The position numbers were made by a program, and so were the translations under genes. 64,000 nucleotides of DNA from Lacrimispora sp. 210928-DFI.3.58 (GTDB taxonomy: Bacteria; Bacillota; Clostridia; Lachnospirales; Lachnospiraceae): assembly GCF_020554865.1 (NCBI RefSeq), contig NZ_JAJCIC010000011.1:1-64000 (forward strand), in the 5' to 3' direction. The notes below the pieces were generated by a model. It worked only from the letters and a program-made list of their open reading frames with translations, made no database searches and had not been told where the DNA came from. Positions 17,527-26,632 of the stretch are shown piece after piece (positions within the stretch are counted from its first letter, which is position 1; every line of letters starts with the position of its first letter).

Positions 17527-18819
17527 TTATGCAAGTACAGATGGCAGCCACAGGCTGATCGCAGGAACAAATGTGATCAGCAGCAGGGTGATGATCATGC
17601 ACAGATAGAAGGGAAGGGTTGCCTTTACAACCTTCTCCATCGGGATCTTTGCTACAGCAGAGCCAATGAACAGCACAGCGCCTACCGGCGGTGTCAGAAG
17701 GCCGATACCACAGTTAAGCACTACCATGATACCAAACTGGATCGGGTCGATACCGATAGAGGTAGCGATCGGCAGCAGGATCGGCGTAGCGATCAGGATG
17801 ATCGGAGCCATGTCCATGATACAGCCAAGTACCAGAAGGATCAGGTTCAGTAACAGTGCCAGGATGTAAGGATTGGTCGTCAATCCCGTAATGGCGCTTG
17901 CAGCCAGATCCGGCACATGCAGACGGGTCAGGCAGTATCCGAAGATACTGGAGGTTGCGATCAGGATCAGCACGATGGACAAGGTATCCACACAGTCGCT
18001 GAGCACTCTCCAAACGCCCTTCCAGTCAAGGCCCTTATAGATAAACACGCTGACGATCAGACTGTAGATAACTGCGATAGCTGCAGACTCAGTAGCAGTA
18101 AATACGCCGCATACAACACCGATCACAACGATCAAAACGGCTGCCAGAGCCCAGATGGATACGCTCAGCTGCTTGATCAGGTTTGTAATGCTGAACTTGT
18201 CACCCTTCGGATAATTGCGCTTTACGGAAATAATGTAGGAACCAACCATCAGGGAAACTGCCAGCAGGGCACCCGGAACATAACCTGCTAAGAACAGGCT
18301 TCCAACAGAGATACCGCCTGCTGTGGTAGCATAGATAACCATGTTGTGGCTGGGAGGTACTAACAGTCCCTCACAGGAGGATGTGATCGTAACAGCGGTG
18401 GAGAAATCACCGTCATAGCCCTGGTCTACCATCATAGGGATCAGAATGGAGCCCAGAGAAGCAGTATCTGCGGAAGCAGAACCGGAGATGCCGCCGAAGA
18501 AATAGGATGCAACGATGTTAACCATTGCCATGCCGCCCCGCATCCAGCCTACGCAGGCATTTGCCAGAGCGATCAGTTTTTCAGAAATACCGCCGGTACC
18601 CATCAAACAGCCCATAGTGATGAAGAACGGAACCGCCATCAAGCTGAAGGAGCTGATGCCTTTTACCATCTGCTGGCAGATGGTTGTCAGCGGCAGGCCC
18701 TGATACAGCAGGCAGAACATAGAGGAAAGGGCTACTGCATATGCAATGGGAAACCGCAGCATGATCATTACAAAAAAGCTACCTAATAAAACTAAAATTG
18801 CCATACCCTGCGCATCCAT
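17527..18819 (-). CDS. dctM: TRAP transporter large permease DctM
   Basis: 430 residues with about 12 hydrophobic helices, the ion-coupled transport subunit of a TRAP transporter. Recognisable DctM features include FFITMGCLMGTGGISEKL, the GGISGSASADTASLGSILIP segment, PPSHNMVIYA and the second half-repeat LLTPPVGAVLFIGSAVAKI. It begins one base after the dctQ stop with GGAGGG upstream. The likely substrate class is a carboxylate (C4-dicarboxylate or sugar acid), as for most of the family. Confidence 0.93.
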   Translation of the reverse strand: MDAQGMAILVLLGSFFVMIMLRFPIAYAVALSSMFCLLYQGLPLTTICQQMVKGISSFSLMAVPFFITMGCLMGTGGISEKLIALANACVGWMRGGMAMVNIVASYFFGGISGSASADTASLGSILIPMMVDQGYDGDFSTAVTITSSCEGLLVPPSHNMVIYATTAGGISVGSLFLAGYVPGALLAVSLMVGSYIISVKRNYPKGDKFSITNLIKQLSVSIWALAAVLIVVIGVVCGVFTATESAAIAVIYSLIVSVFIYKGLDWKGVWRVLSDCVDTLSIVLILIATSSIFGYCLTRLHVPDLAASAITGLTTNPYILALLLNLILLVLGCIMDMAPIILIATPILLPIATSIGIDPIQFGIMVVLNCGIGLLTPPVGAVLFIGSAVAKIPMEKVVKATLPFYLCMIITLLLITFVPAISLWLPSVLA

Positions 18820-18820
18820 C

Positions 18821-19342
18821 TTACTTGCCCTCCTTTACATAACAATCTTTAATATGGTTGTAAAGTGCCTCCAGCTCGAAGATCAGCATAGCAACTCCTG
18901 CTAAAGGTACCGGGAAATACATCCAGAATCTGGACAGCCATGGCATACTTACATAAGTACCCTTTGCGCCAAGACCGGATGCATAGCTCCAGCCAACTGT
19001 TATCATGACCACTGCCAGAACCAGTACTGCCACGTCTGCCAGGATATCCAGGAACTTTACAACTCCCTTCGGCAGATAGGAATCCAGAGCCGTCATACGG
19101 ATATGAGCGCCGCGGCGGATCGCCAAAGCGGCTGACAGAACGGCCATGTAGGACATACAGGTCAGGACTACCTCCTCAGACCATGCCGGATCCGGGATGA
19201 AAGAAACGTAACGTCCAACTACAGACATGCTGGTGATGGCAATATCAGCGATCAGCAGCAGCTTGCACAGGAACATTACAAACTTATATGTAGCGTCATA
19301 TGCAGGTTTAATTTTGTCAATTGTCTTGAATATCTCTGGCAT
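18821..19342 (-). CDS. dctQ: TRAP transporter small permease DctQ
   Basis: 173 residues with four hydrophobic helices, the small membrane subunit that partners DctM. The second helix region carries the conserved ARG-like GRYVSFIPDPAWSEEVVL and then RRGAHIRMT, both typical of DctQ. One base separates it from dctM, and a terminator-like hairpin separates it from dctP. Confidence 0.9.
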   Translation of the reverse strand: MPEIFKTIDKIKPAYDATYKFVMFLCKLLLIADIAITSMSVVGRYVSFIPDPAWSEEVVLTCMSYMAVLSAALAIRRGAHIRMTALDSYLPKGVVKFLDILADVAVLVLAVVMITVGWSYASGLGAKGTYVSMPWLSRFWMYFPVPLAGVAMLIFELEALYNHIKDCYVKEGK

Positions 19343-19392
19343 ACCTGTTTTACCCCCTTCTTTGTTAACAAGATCTTAACACCTTTTTTCAT

Positions 19393-19432
19393 GACAAAAC
19401 GGGGCACAGAAACGCACTCATCTCCATGCCCC
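19393..19432 (-). terminator. Attenuating terminator between dctP and dctQM
   Basis: GGGGCA (19401-19406) pairs with TGCCCC (19427-19432) and on the minus strand is followed by GTTTTGTC. Partial termination here would give more binding protein than permease, a common arrangement. Confidence 0.6.
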
Positions 19433-19492
19433 ATTTCTATCAAAGTAAGCTTGCGGAACGTGCGGACTCCGCTTTGCTTTGTTTACACAGTA

Positions 19493-20608
19493 TTACTGCA
19501 TATCTAACAGCTGCTGGTACAGATCCTCATAGCCCTTTGTATTGTCTGTGATAACCTGCTTTGTAGCCTCCTGCCAAGGAGTGATGTCTGTAACCTCAAC
19601 TACGTTGCAGCCCTCAGCCTTCAGCTGCTCAAGAACCTCGTTCTCCATGGACTCGGAGTTCTTACGGTTGTTCTCCTGAGCGTACTTACCAGCCTCAACC
19701 AGGATAGCCTGCTGATCTTCTGTCAGCTTGCCCCAGGACTCATCAGTGATAACGATCTGTACAGCGCCCAGTGTATGTCCATCCAGAATCAGGTTAGGAG
19801 CAACCTCCGGGAATGCGTTGGACTTGTAGTTAGCGATCGGCTGCTCAGCACCGTCAACAACGCCTGTCTGCAGTGCAGAGTACAGCTCGTTGAATGCAAC
19901 TACGGTTGGGTTAGCGCCAAGGCCGTTAACAAGACCGTTCATAACAGGGTCGTTGGACACGCGCAGCTTCATACCTGCCAGATCCTCAATGCCCTTTACT
20001 TCGTTAACAGTAAAGAAGTGGCGGAAGCCCTCCTCGCCGTAGAACAGGCCTCTTACGCCGGAGCCGTTCTCCTGGGATTCATTTAAGAACTCGTCAGCAA
20101 GATCGCTTGTTGCGAAATTCCAGAAATGATCGCGGCTTACGAAGGTGTAAGGTAAGGACAGAAGCATGGACTTCTGGCCGCCGTAGCTTGTCAGAGCGAA
20201 TGCGGAGATACGGGAGATATCAATGGTGCCGCCGCCGCCCAGCATGGTGTCCAGAACATCGTTCTCAGAACCAAGAACGCCGCTTGCCTGTACGTCGATC
20301 GTGATCTTGCCGTCAGATAACTCCTCAACCTTTGACTTGAAGTCAGTAGCGATCTTTCCTACGATTGTATCCAGTGGGTTAACCTCTGCGTATACCAGAG
20401 TGATCTCAGGCATGTTTGCTGTGTCATAAGCACCGCTTGCTGCTGCCTCTGTAGCCTCGCCTTCAGCTGCCTCTTCTTTTGCTGCCTCAGTTGCTGCTGC
20501 GGTTGTAGCTGCTGCTGTGGTGGTCTCTGGGGACTTTAATCCGCATCCTGCCAGGGAGCCTGCTACCATTGCTGCACAGAGAGCTGCGCTTAACCATCTC
20601 TTTTTCAT
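19493..20608 (-). CDS. dctP: TRAP transporter solute-binding protein
   Basis: 371-residue DctP-family lipoprotein. The signal peptide ends at the lipobox SLAGC, followed by an Ala/Thr/Glu-rich tether to about residue 60. Core features: QASGVLGSENDVLDTMLGG, the HFFTVNEVKGIEDLAGMKLRVSNDP segment with the ligand-binding Arg, and ELYSALQTGVVDGAEQP. The ATG at 20608 has GGAGG nine bases upstream; the ORF could run 45 bases further back but lacks a ribosome site there. It follows the response-regulator gene by 190 bases, so its own promoter (perhaps controlled by that regulator) is likely. Confidence 0.92.
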   Translation of the reverse strand: MKKRWLSAALCAAMVAGSLAGCGLKSPETTTAAATTAAATEAAKEEAAEGEATEAAASGAYDTANMPEITLVYAEVNPLDTIVGKIATDFKSKVEELSDGKITIDVQASGVLGSENDVLDTMLGGGGTIDISRISAFALTSYGGQKSMLLSLPYTFVSRDHFWNFATSDLADEFLNESQENGSGVRGLFYGEEGFRHFFTVNEVKGIEDLAGMKLRVSNDPVMNGLVNGLGANPTVVAFNELYSALQTGVVDGAEQPIANYKSNAFPEVAPNLILDGHTLGAVQIVITDESWGKLTEDQQAILVEAGKYAQENNRKNSESMENEVLEQLKAEGCNVVEVTDITPWQEATKQVITDNTKGYEDLYQQLLDMQ

Positions 20609-20798
20609 GTAACATTTCCTCCTCTTAATACAATTTTTATGCTTTTTCAGCATTTGTTAACGTTTTTCTTACGTTATTTTTATTATAAGAGGATTTGTCC
20701 ATTCTGGATATAGTAAATTTTTGTGAATCATAGTATGATTTTATCTTATCTTACATTTTTCTTTATGCATATGGCACAGAAAAAGGCCAAATAAACGC

Positions 20799-21596
20799 CT
20801 ATTCCTTTTGGAATATATACAACCGGTACTCCGTAGGGCTCTGTCCGGTGATCCTCTTGAACACCTTTGCAAAATAGTTGGAGTCCGCATATCCCACTGC
20901 TTTGCCGATGTCCTTTACGTTGACCGTAGGCTGTTCCAGCATTTTCTTTGCCTCCTCCACCCTGTATTCTGTGAGATAAGAGGTAAAGTTCTTGTTGAAG
21001 CACTGCTTAAAGAGCTTGCAGAAATAGGGCTCAGAGTAATTCATGGTCCTTGCCAGATCCTGCATGGAAATATCGTACATATAATTGTTCCGGATATACT
21101 GGCTTATGACCTCTGTCACCTTCACCAGACGGACATTATCGCCCTCCGGCTCCTGGTCCGGCGCCTCCGCTTCCTGCTCCGGCACTGCACGCTCTTCCTG
21201 AACCGGGTCTTCCTTCTCCCGCTCCCCGGCGATCCGCATAGCCTCCTCCAGCACCAGCATCAGCTCCTGCTCGTCATAGGGCTTTAAGAGATAATCCAAG
21301 GCCCTGACTGTTATGGCCTTTTTCGCATAAGAAAATTCATCAAAGGCAGTAAGGAATATAATGCAGCAGTCCTTGTCTGTTTCCCGTATTTTCTGGGCCG
21401 CCTCAATTCCGTTGATCCCCGGCATCTCAATGTCCAGGATCGCGATCTGTATCTTCTCCTCCTCGTAGATCTTCAAGGCCTCCCTGCCGTTTTCTGCCTG
21501 AAAGATCGTGCACTGCCCCTCCAGATTCTTACTCAGGGTCTTATACAGCACTGCCCTCTCTATCATCTCATCATCCGCTATCAGCAAACGGTACAT
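20799..21596 (-). CDS. YesN-type response regulator with AraC DNA-binding domain
   Basis: 265 residues. The receiver domain (1-120) has DDE at 8-10, the phospho-acceptor Asp in AILDIEMPGING, the Thr/Lys switch region in FLTAFDEFSYAKKA and ALDYLLKP. A Glu/Pro-rich linker leads to an AraC/XylS double helix-turn-helix (about 165-262), with MQDLARTMNYSEPYFCKLFKQ and VGYADSNYFAKVFKRITGQSPTEYR. GGAGG is seven bases before the ATG. It begins 25 bases after the histidine kinase gene. It probably activates the adjacent TRAP operon in response to an extracellular ligand. Confidence 0.92.
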   Translation of the reverse strand: MYRLLIADDEMIERAVLYKTLSKNLEGQCTIFQAENGREALKIYEEEKIQIAILDIEMPGINGIEAAQKIRETDKDCCIIFLTAFDEFSYAKKAITVRALDYLLKPYDEQELMLVLEEAMRIAGEREKEDPVQEERAVPEQEAEAPDQEPEGDNVRLVKVTEVISQYIRNNYMYDISMQDLARTMNYSEPYFCKLFKQCFNKNFTSYLTEYRVEEAKKMLEQPTVNVKDIGKAVGYADSNYFAKVFKRITGQSPTEYRLYIFQKE

Positions 21597-21621
21597 ATAT
21601 CATCCTCCCTCTGCGTCCTTG

Positions 21622-23112
21622 CTATACCTCTTCCCCTTCCTGGGGGATTATCAGCTGCACGACCGTCCCATGGCCTTCGGAGCTGTAGAGCTTTACATGG
21701 CCTCCCCGGTACATGGTGTGTATCCTTTTGTAAATATTTCCCAGCCCAATGCCCACCCTTGCAGTGCTGTGCTCCTTTAGGGCCTCACGGAGATCCTCAC
21801 ATTTCTCCCCGCTCATCCCCAGGCCGGAATCTGCCACGGAGATGATGAGTATGCCTTCCCTCTTCCAGACCCGCAAAAACACCTTTCCTCCCTGCTCCTT
21901 TTTAGAGAGGCCGTGTATGATCGCATTTTCCACAACCGGCTGAAGTGTAAATGCCGGGATCAGGACGGCTTTTGCATCTACCTCAATACTGTTCTCGTAG
22001 CGTATCCTGCTTCCGAACCGCATCTGCTGTATATACATGTAATCCTGCACCACCTTGAGCTCCTGCTCTAAAGGGACGATCTGCTCCGAGGTCTTTAAAT
22101 TATACCGGAACAGGTTGCTCATGCTGGTGATCATGCGCTCTGTGGTGGAGGCCTCCTCCAGCTTTGCCATGCAGGCGATCAGATTCAGAGTGTTGAACAG
22201 GAAATGGGGATTGATCTGGCTTTTTAACAGCTCAAGCCTTGCTGCATCCAGGCGCTTCTCCATCTCGATCTTTTCCATTTCTTCTCTATGCAGAAGCTCT
22301 GCCATCTCGTTGTTTTCCTTTAGGGTGTTAATATAGCCTTCGGTAGCGTGCTTCATTTTATTAAAAGCATATACCAGCTCTCCCATCTCATCCTTATTGG
22401 CAACCTCTACATCTCTGCCGCTGAAATCATTTTTGGCGATCTTTCTTGTGTTGTGGGCCAGCATGACAAGAGGAGTCACAAAGGTTCCTGCCAAAACCTT
22501 TGTCAGGAACATCACCATGATCATCATAGCGATAGAGAATACCAGTATCACAAACGGCAGATTATAGAAGATCGGGACCTTTTCCTGATAATTGGCATTT
22601 CCATCTCTCAGGGTCAGCTGAACAAGGCGGCGGGCGTAATCCTGCAGATAGGACTGTATTCTGTATACCTGATACAGATTTGTCACGTATTCGCTGTCCT
22701 GGCGCTCTTTTTCCAACAGGGCATCGCGGAATACGCGGTAGCCCTCATAGCCGTTTCGGATATTCCAGGTTCTGGCATATCTCTCTGCTCCTATTCTGGA
22801 ATACTCAAAGGGCAGGGAGCGTATGCACCGCTCTGTCCTCACACAGGAAAGAACGTACTCCTCCCTGTTCTCCGGCGTCCTCTCCCTGACATATATGGCA
22901 AAGGCCTTTACCTCCAGATCCATGGCCTCCTGGAAATCATGGCATCTGGAATTGTCATTTAATATAATGTTAAAGCTGTCCAATGAGAAGTTCATGATAC
23001 TGATATTGAAGGCAACAGAAGAAATCATGATCAAGATGACCATGATCGCAAATATACCTATTTTTTTCCTGATGGAAATGGTAAGCCATAGGTTCCTGAG
23101 ATAGTTGATCAT
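21622..23112 (-). CDS. YesM-type sensor histidine kinase
   Basis: 496 residues. The first helix is near 15-40, the extracellular sensor (about 40-185) is helix-rich, and the second helix is near 185-210 (FVILVFSIAMMIMVMF). A HAMP domain follows (TPLVMLAHNTRKIAKNDFSGRDVEV). The phospho-acceptor His is in SQINPHFLFNTL, the hallmark of this family. The ATP-binding domain has VVENAIIHGLSK (N box), DSGLGM and GIGLGNIYKRI. GGGAG lies five bases before the ATG. It is co-transcribed with the YesN regulator. YesM/YesN pairs beside transporters usually sense the transported nutrient. Confidence 0.92.
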   Translation of the reverse strand: MINYLRNLWLTISIRKKIGIFAIMVILIMISSVAFNISIMNFSLDSFNIILNDNSRCHDFQEAMDLEVKAFAIYVRERTPENREEYVLSCVRTERCIRSLPFEYSRIGAERYARTWNIRNGYEGYRVFRDALLEKERQDSEYVTNLYQVYRIQSYLQDYARRLVQLTLRDGNANYQEKVPIFYNLPFVILVFSIAMMIMVMFLTKVLAGTFVTPLVMLAHNTRKIAKNDFSGRDVEVANKDEMGELVYAFNKMKHATEGYINTLKENNEMAELLHREEMEKIEMEKRLDAARLELLKSQINPHFLFNTLNLIACMAKLEEASTTERMITSMSNLFRYNLKTSEQIVPLEQELKVVQDYMYIQQMRFGSRIRYENSIEVDAKAVLIPAFTLQPVVENAIIHGLSKKEQGGKVFLRVWKREGILIISVADSGLGMSGEKCEDLREALKEHSTARVGIGLGNIYKRIHTMYRGGHVKLYSSEGHGTVVQLIIPQEGEEV

Positions 23113-23153
23113 AAAAACTCCCGCAGTCAGTATGTCCGTCTTCTTGCAGCGGC

Positions 23154-23186
23154 AGAAGGCGCAAGGCCCACCGGCCTGCGCCTTCT
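23154..23186 (-). terminator. Strong hairpin between glgB and the kinase gene
   Basis: AGAAGGCGCAAGGCC (23154-23168) pairs with GGCCTGCGCCTTCT (23173-23186) with one bulge and a 4-base loop. The T-rich side (GTTTTC) lies on the plus strand, so on the minus strand it is a stem without a U-tract. Confidence 0.5.
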
Positions 23187-23219
23187 GTTTTCTGGTCCCG
23201 CATATCCGCGGCTTTCATC

Positions 23220-25679
23220 CTATTTTTCTTTTTTATCCTCCAGCTTTCCCGGTTCTGCTTTGCTGGTGGCAATCTTATCCGGCTCTTTTTTAGAGGTAGA
23301 AAGCTTCTTTGGTTCCTTTTTGGCCGTAGCAAGCTTCTTAGGCTCCTTTTTCGCTGTGGTAAGCTTCTTGGGCTCCTTTTTCGCTGTGGCAAGCTTCTTG
23401 GGCTCCTCCTTTTTCGCCTTTTCTTCCTTCGGCTCCTCAGCCGGAGTGCAGCTGAACACTGCAAAGCTCATAGCCGGAATGGTGATCTCGATGGAATAGT
23501 CACGCTCATCCCACTCCTGCTTTTTCGCTGTCTTCACGCGGCCATTGCCCTTGCCGTCACCGCCGAACTCCTTTGCATTGCTTGAAAAGATCTCCTTATA
23601 TTTTCCGTAGAACGGAACGCCCACACGGAACTTCTCGTGCTCCACATTGTCAAAGTTGCAGATGAACAGAAGGGTCTCTTCCTTCTTCTTGCTCCTGCGG
23701 ATGAACATTACCATGCTCTCATTATGGTAGCTGCAGTTGATCCACTCAAAGCCCTCCGGTGAGAAATCCAGTTCATAGAGAGCCGGATGCTCCAGATACA
23801 GCTTGTTCAATGCCTTCACATAGGCCTGCATGTCCTTGTGAACAGGATATTCCAGAAGGTTCCACTCCAGAGATGCATTTTCATTCCACTCATCTACCTG
23901 GGCGTAATCCTGTCCCATAAACAGCAGCTTCTTTCCGGGATGGCCGATCATAAAGCCGTAGGCAGCACGCAGATTCTCTGCCTTCTTCTCCAGGGTTTCT
24001 CCCGGCATCTTGCCGATCATGGAGCCCTTTCCGTGAACCACCTCGTCATGGGAGAATACCAGCACAAAGTTCTCACTGTAGGCATAGAGCATGGAGAAGG
24101 TCAGCTCACCGTAGTTGTGCTTCCTGAAATAGGGGTCGCAGCGCATATAGCTGATAAAGTCGTTCATCCAACCCATATTCCATTTATAATCAAAGCCCAG
24201 GCCGCCGTCCTTTGGCTCGCCTGTGATCATGGGCCAGGCTGTGGACTCCTCTGCAATGAGCACTGCTCCGTCCTTACGGCCCTTGAATACGGTGTTTAAA
24301 TGCTTTAAGAACTCAACTGCCTCCAGGTTTTCATTGCCGCCGTACATGTTGGCAACCCACTCGCCGTCATTCTTACCGTAATCAAGATAGAGCATGGAAG
24401 CCACTGCATCCATACGGATCCCGTCTGCATGGTACTTGTCTGCCCAGAACAGGGCATTGGCGATCAGGAAGTTGGAGACTCCCGGACGGCCGTAATTGTA
24501 GATCAATGTTCCCCAGTGAGGATGAGCGCCCTGGCGGGGATCCGCATGCTCATACACACAGGTTCCGTCAAAGCAGGCCATGCCGTAGGCATCACGCGGG
24601 AAGTGGGCAGGTACCCAGTCCAAGATCACGCCAATGCCCTGACTGTGCATGTAGTCCATGAAGTACATGAAATCCTGGGGTGTTCCATAGCGGCTGGTCG
24701 GTGCGTAATAGCCGGTCACCTGATAGCCCCAGGAGGCATCTAAGGGATGCTCCATCACAGGCATCAGCTCTATATGGGTATATCCCATCTCTTTTACGTA
24801 GGCAGCCAGCATTTTGGCGATCTCACGGTAGTTGTAGAACTCAGAGCCGACAATGTCCTTGCCCTCCTCGTCCTTTTCTGTCTCCTTGCGCTTCCAGGAG
24901 CCCAGATGCACCTCATAGATGTTCATGGGCTTGTCCTTTGTATCGGCCTTTGCCCGCGCATCCATCCACTCCTTATCCTGCCATGTATATCCGTTGATAT
25001 CCCATACTACAGAGGCATTGCTGGGGCGCAGCTCAGAGTAATTGGCATATGGGTCTGCCTTTAACATCGGCTCCCCGGCCTTTGTCTTGATCTCATATTT
25101 ATAAATATCTCCGGCTGAAAGCCCTGGAATGAACAGCTCAAACACGCTGCCGTCCCCTTCGCCCACACGGCGCATCTGATGCCTTCTGCCGTCCCAATGG
25201 TTGAAATCTCCCACTACGCTGACGCGCATGGCGCAGGGAGCCCAGACAGAAAAATTGACGCCGGAAACGCCGTTCACCGTCATAGGATGGGCACCCATCT
25301 TCTCATAGATGGTATAATGGATGCCTGCACTGAATTTCTTTAAATCTTCCTCTGTGTACTGGGAAGGGAAGGCATATGGATCCTGAAGTTCCTCCTCTGT
25401 TCCGTCCTCGCCCTTCACAAGCAGGGTGTATGGAGCAATGCTCTTTCTGGGAATGAGGACTGCAAAAAATCCTGCTTCATCGGCTAATTCCATGGCATAT
25501 TTTTTGCCGCTCTTTGTCAGTTTCACGCTGACAGAGGCTGCACCCGGTATCAGGGCCTGGATCAAAAGCCCCTGCTCTGTCACATGAGGTCCCAGCATCC
25601 CGTGGGGATTGGATGCCTCTGAATACACCAGCTCCTCAATACCTGCCCAATCCATTAAATCGTATAATTTCTGTTCCAT
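23220..25679 (-). CDS. glgB: 1,4-alpha-glucan branching enzyme with Lys-rich repeat tail
   Basis: 819 residues. GH13 enzyme that transfers alpha-1,4 chains to 1,6 positions in glycogen. An N-terminal beta domain (about 10-105) and CBM48 (about 125-220, with NFSVWAP and VVGDFNHWDGR) precede the barrel. All catalytic regions are intact: DWVPAHF, DGIRMDAVASMLYLDYGK (nucleophile Asp), LIAEESTAWP (acid/base Glu) and FSHDEVVHGK. The last 72 or so residues are unusual: six ten-residue units of the type KKEPKKLATA, making the enzyme longer than the usual 630-750. AAGGGGG precedes the ATG. No other glycogen synthesis gene lies beside it. Confidence 0.95.
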   Translation of the reverse strand: MEQKLYDLMDWAGIEELVYSEASNPHGMLGPHVTEQGLLIQALIPGAASVSVKLTKSGKKYAMELADEAGFFAVLIPRKSIAPYTLLVKGEDGTEEELQDPYAFPSQYTEEDLKKFSAGIHYTIYEKMGAHPMTVNGVSGVNFSVWAPCAMRVSVVGDFNHWDGRRHQMRRVGEGDGSVFELFIPGLSAGDIYKYEIKTKAGEPMLKADPYANYSELRPSNASVVWDINGYTWQDKEWMDARAKADTKDKPMNIYEVHLGSWKRKETEKDEEGKDIVGSEFYNYREIAKMLAAYVKEMGYTHIELMPVMEHPLDASWGYQVTGYYAPTSRYGTPQDFMYFMDYMHSQGIGVILDWVPAHFPRDAYGMACFDGTCVYEHADPRQGAHPHWGTLIYNYGRPGVSNFLIANALFWADKYHADGIRMDAVASMLYLDYGKNDGEWVANMYGGNENLEAVEFLKHLNTVFKGRKDGAVLIAEESTAWPMITGEPKDGGLGFDYKWNMGWMNDFISYMRCDPYFRKHNYGELTFSMLYAYSENFVLVFSHDEVVHGKGSMIGKMPGETLEKKAENLRAAYGFMIGHPGKKLLFMGQDYAQVDEWNENASLEWNLLEYPVHKDMQAYVKALNKLYLEHPALYELDFSPEGFEWINCSYHNESMVMFIRRSKKKEETLLFICNFDNVEHEKFRVGVPFYGKYKEIFSSNAKEFGGDGKGNGRVKTAKKQEWDERDYSIEITIPAMSFAVFSCTPAEEPKEEKAKKEEPKKLATAKKEPKKLTTAKKEPKKLATAKKEPKKLSTSKKEPDKIATSKAEPGKLEDKKEK
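23223..23438 (-). repeat. 30-bp in-frame repeats in the glgB 3' end
   Basis: Six consecutive units of about 30 bp encode variants of KKEPKKLATA. The central copies around 23310-23400 are nearly identical at DNA level (AAGCTTCTTGGGCTCC core on the plus strand), suggesting recent duplication. Confidence 0.85.
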
Positions 25680-25738
25680 TTATTAGCCCCCTTATTTTGT
25701 AGATTCCTATTTTATGCTTATTTAAAAAATGTACTCAT

Positions 25739-26632
25739 TTAAACCACTGGATTTTTGATGGAACCGATTCCTTCCACGATGCACTCCACCACATCTCCGG
25801 GCTTTAAGAACTTTGGCGGTGTAAAGCCCATGCCCGCGCCTGCCGGAGTACCTGTGGCAATGATCGTTCCGGGCTCCAGTGTCATGCCCTGGGAAAGCTC
25901 GCTGACAATGTGCTCTACCCCGAACAGCAGGAGGTCGGAATTGCTGTCCTGTCTCAATTCTCCGTTCACCCGCGACTGCACCTGTGCCTTAGGAGGAAAG
26001 CCCAGCTCATCCACCGTGGTGATGCAGGGACCCATTGGAAGGAAGCCGTCCAGGCTCTTTCCAAAATACCACTGCTTATGGCGGGTCTGCAGTGTTCTTG
26101 CGCTGACGTCATTGATGATCGTGTATCCGAAGATATAGTCCTTTACCTCTGACTCCGGCACCTTATAGGCCTGCTTTCCGATAATGACCGCCAGCTCTGC
26201 CTCATAATCCAAATCCTCCACAATATCACTGTGGCTGGGGATCCCCTCGCCCGTTCCTATGGCCCTGTTCACACGTTTGGAAAAATAGACGGCAAAGGGC
26301 CGCTCTCCTCCGAAAGCCTCCTTCTTATACCGGGCAGACTCCTCAGCATGGGCCATATAGTTGATGCCCAGGCAGATGACATCCTGCTTTGGATAGGGAA
26401 TCGGAGCCAAAAGCCTTACCTCACCAATGGGAGCTGCCCCCTTGATGCTGTACGGATCCTGCCCTGATACATAATCCAGCAGCTGCTTCTCCGACTCACT
26501 TATACTCTCGATCAGCTGCTGCATGGTCTTGTAATCCATATCCAGGGAGCGAAGGGGAAATACCCAGTTTCCGTCCTTGCTTATGACTCCCAGTCCGCTT
26601 TTGTGTTCAATTTCATATGTAACAAGTCTCAT
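25739..26632 (-). CDS. Fumarylacetoacetate hydrolase-family protein
   Basis: 297 residues. The FAH catalytic domain occupies about residues 85-297 after a short N-terminal domain. The metal site is visible as the Glu pair in DYEAELAVIIGK together with the Asp of VEDLDYE, and the active region has KRVNRAIGTGEGI, NDVSARTLQ and ATGTPAGAGMGFTPPKFLKPGD. Family members hydrolyse or decarboxylate 2,4-diketo acids, fumarylpyruvate or related compounds. GGAGG lies ten bases before the ATG. It sits alone between glgB and the palindrome, so the substrate cannot be judged from neighbours. Confidence 0.85.
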   Translation of the reverse strand: MRLVTYEIEHKSGLGVISKDGNWVFPLRSLDMDYKTMQQLIESISESEKQLLDYVSGQDPYSIKGAAPIGEVRLLAPIPYPKQDVICLGINYMAHAEESARYKKEAFGGERPFAVYFSKRVNRAIGTGEGIPSHSDIVEDLDYEAELAVIIGKQAYKVPESEVKDYIFGYTIINDVSARTLQTRHKQWYFGKSLDGFLPMGPCITTVDELGFPPKAQVQSRVNGELRQDSNSDLLLFGVEHIVSELSQGMTLEPGTIIATGTPAGAGMGFTPPKFLKPGDVVECIVEGIGSIKNPVV

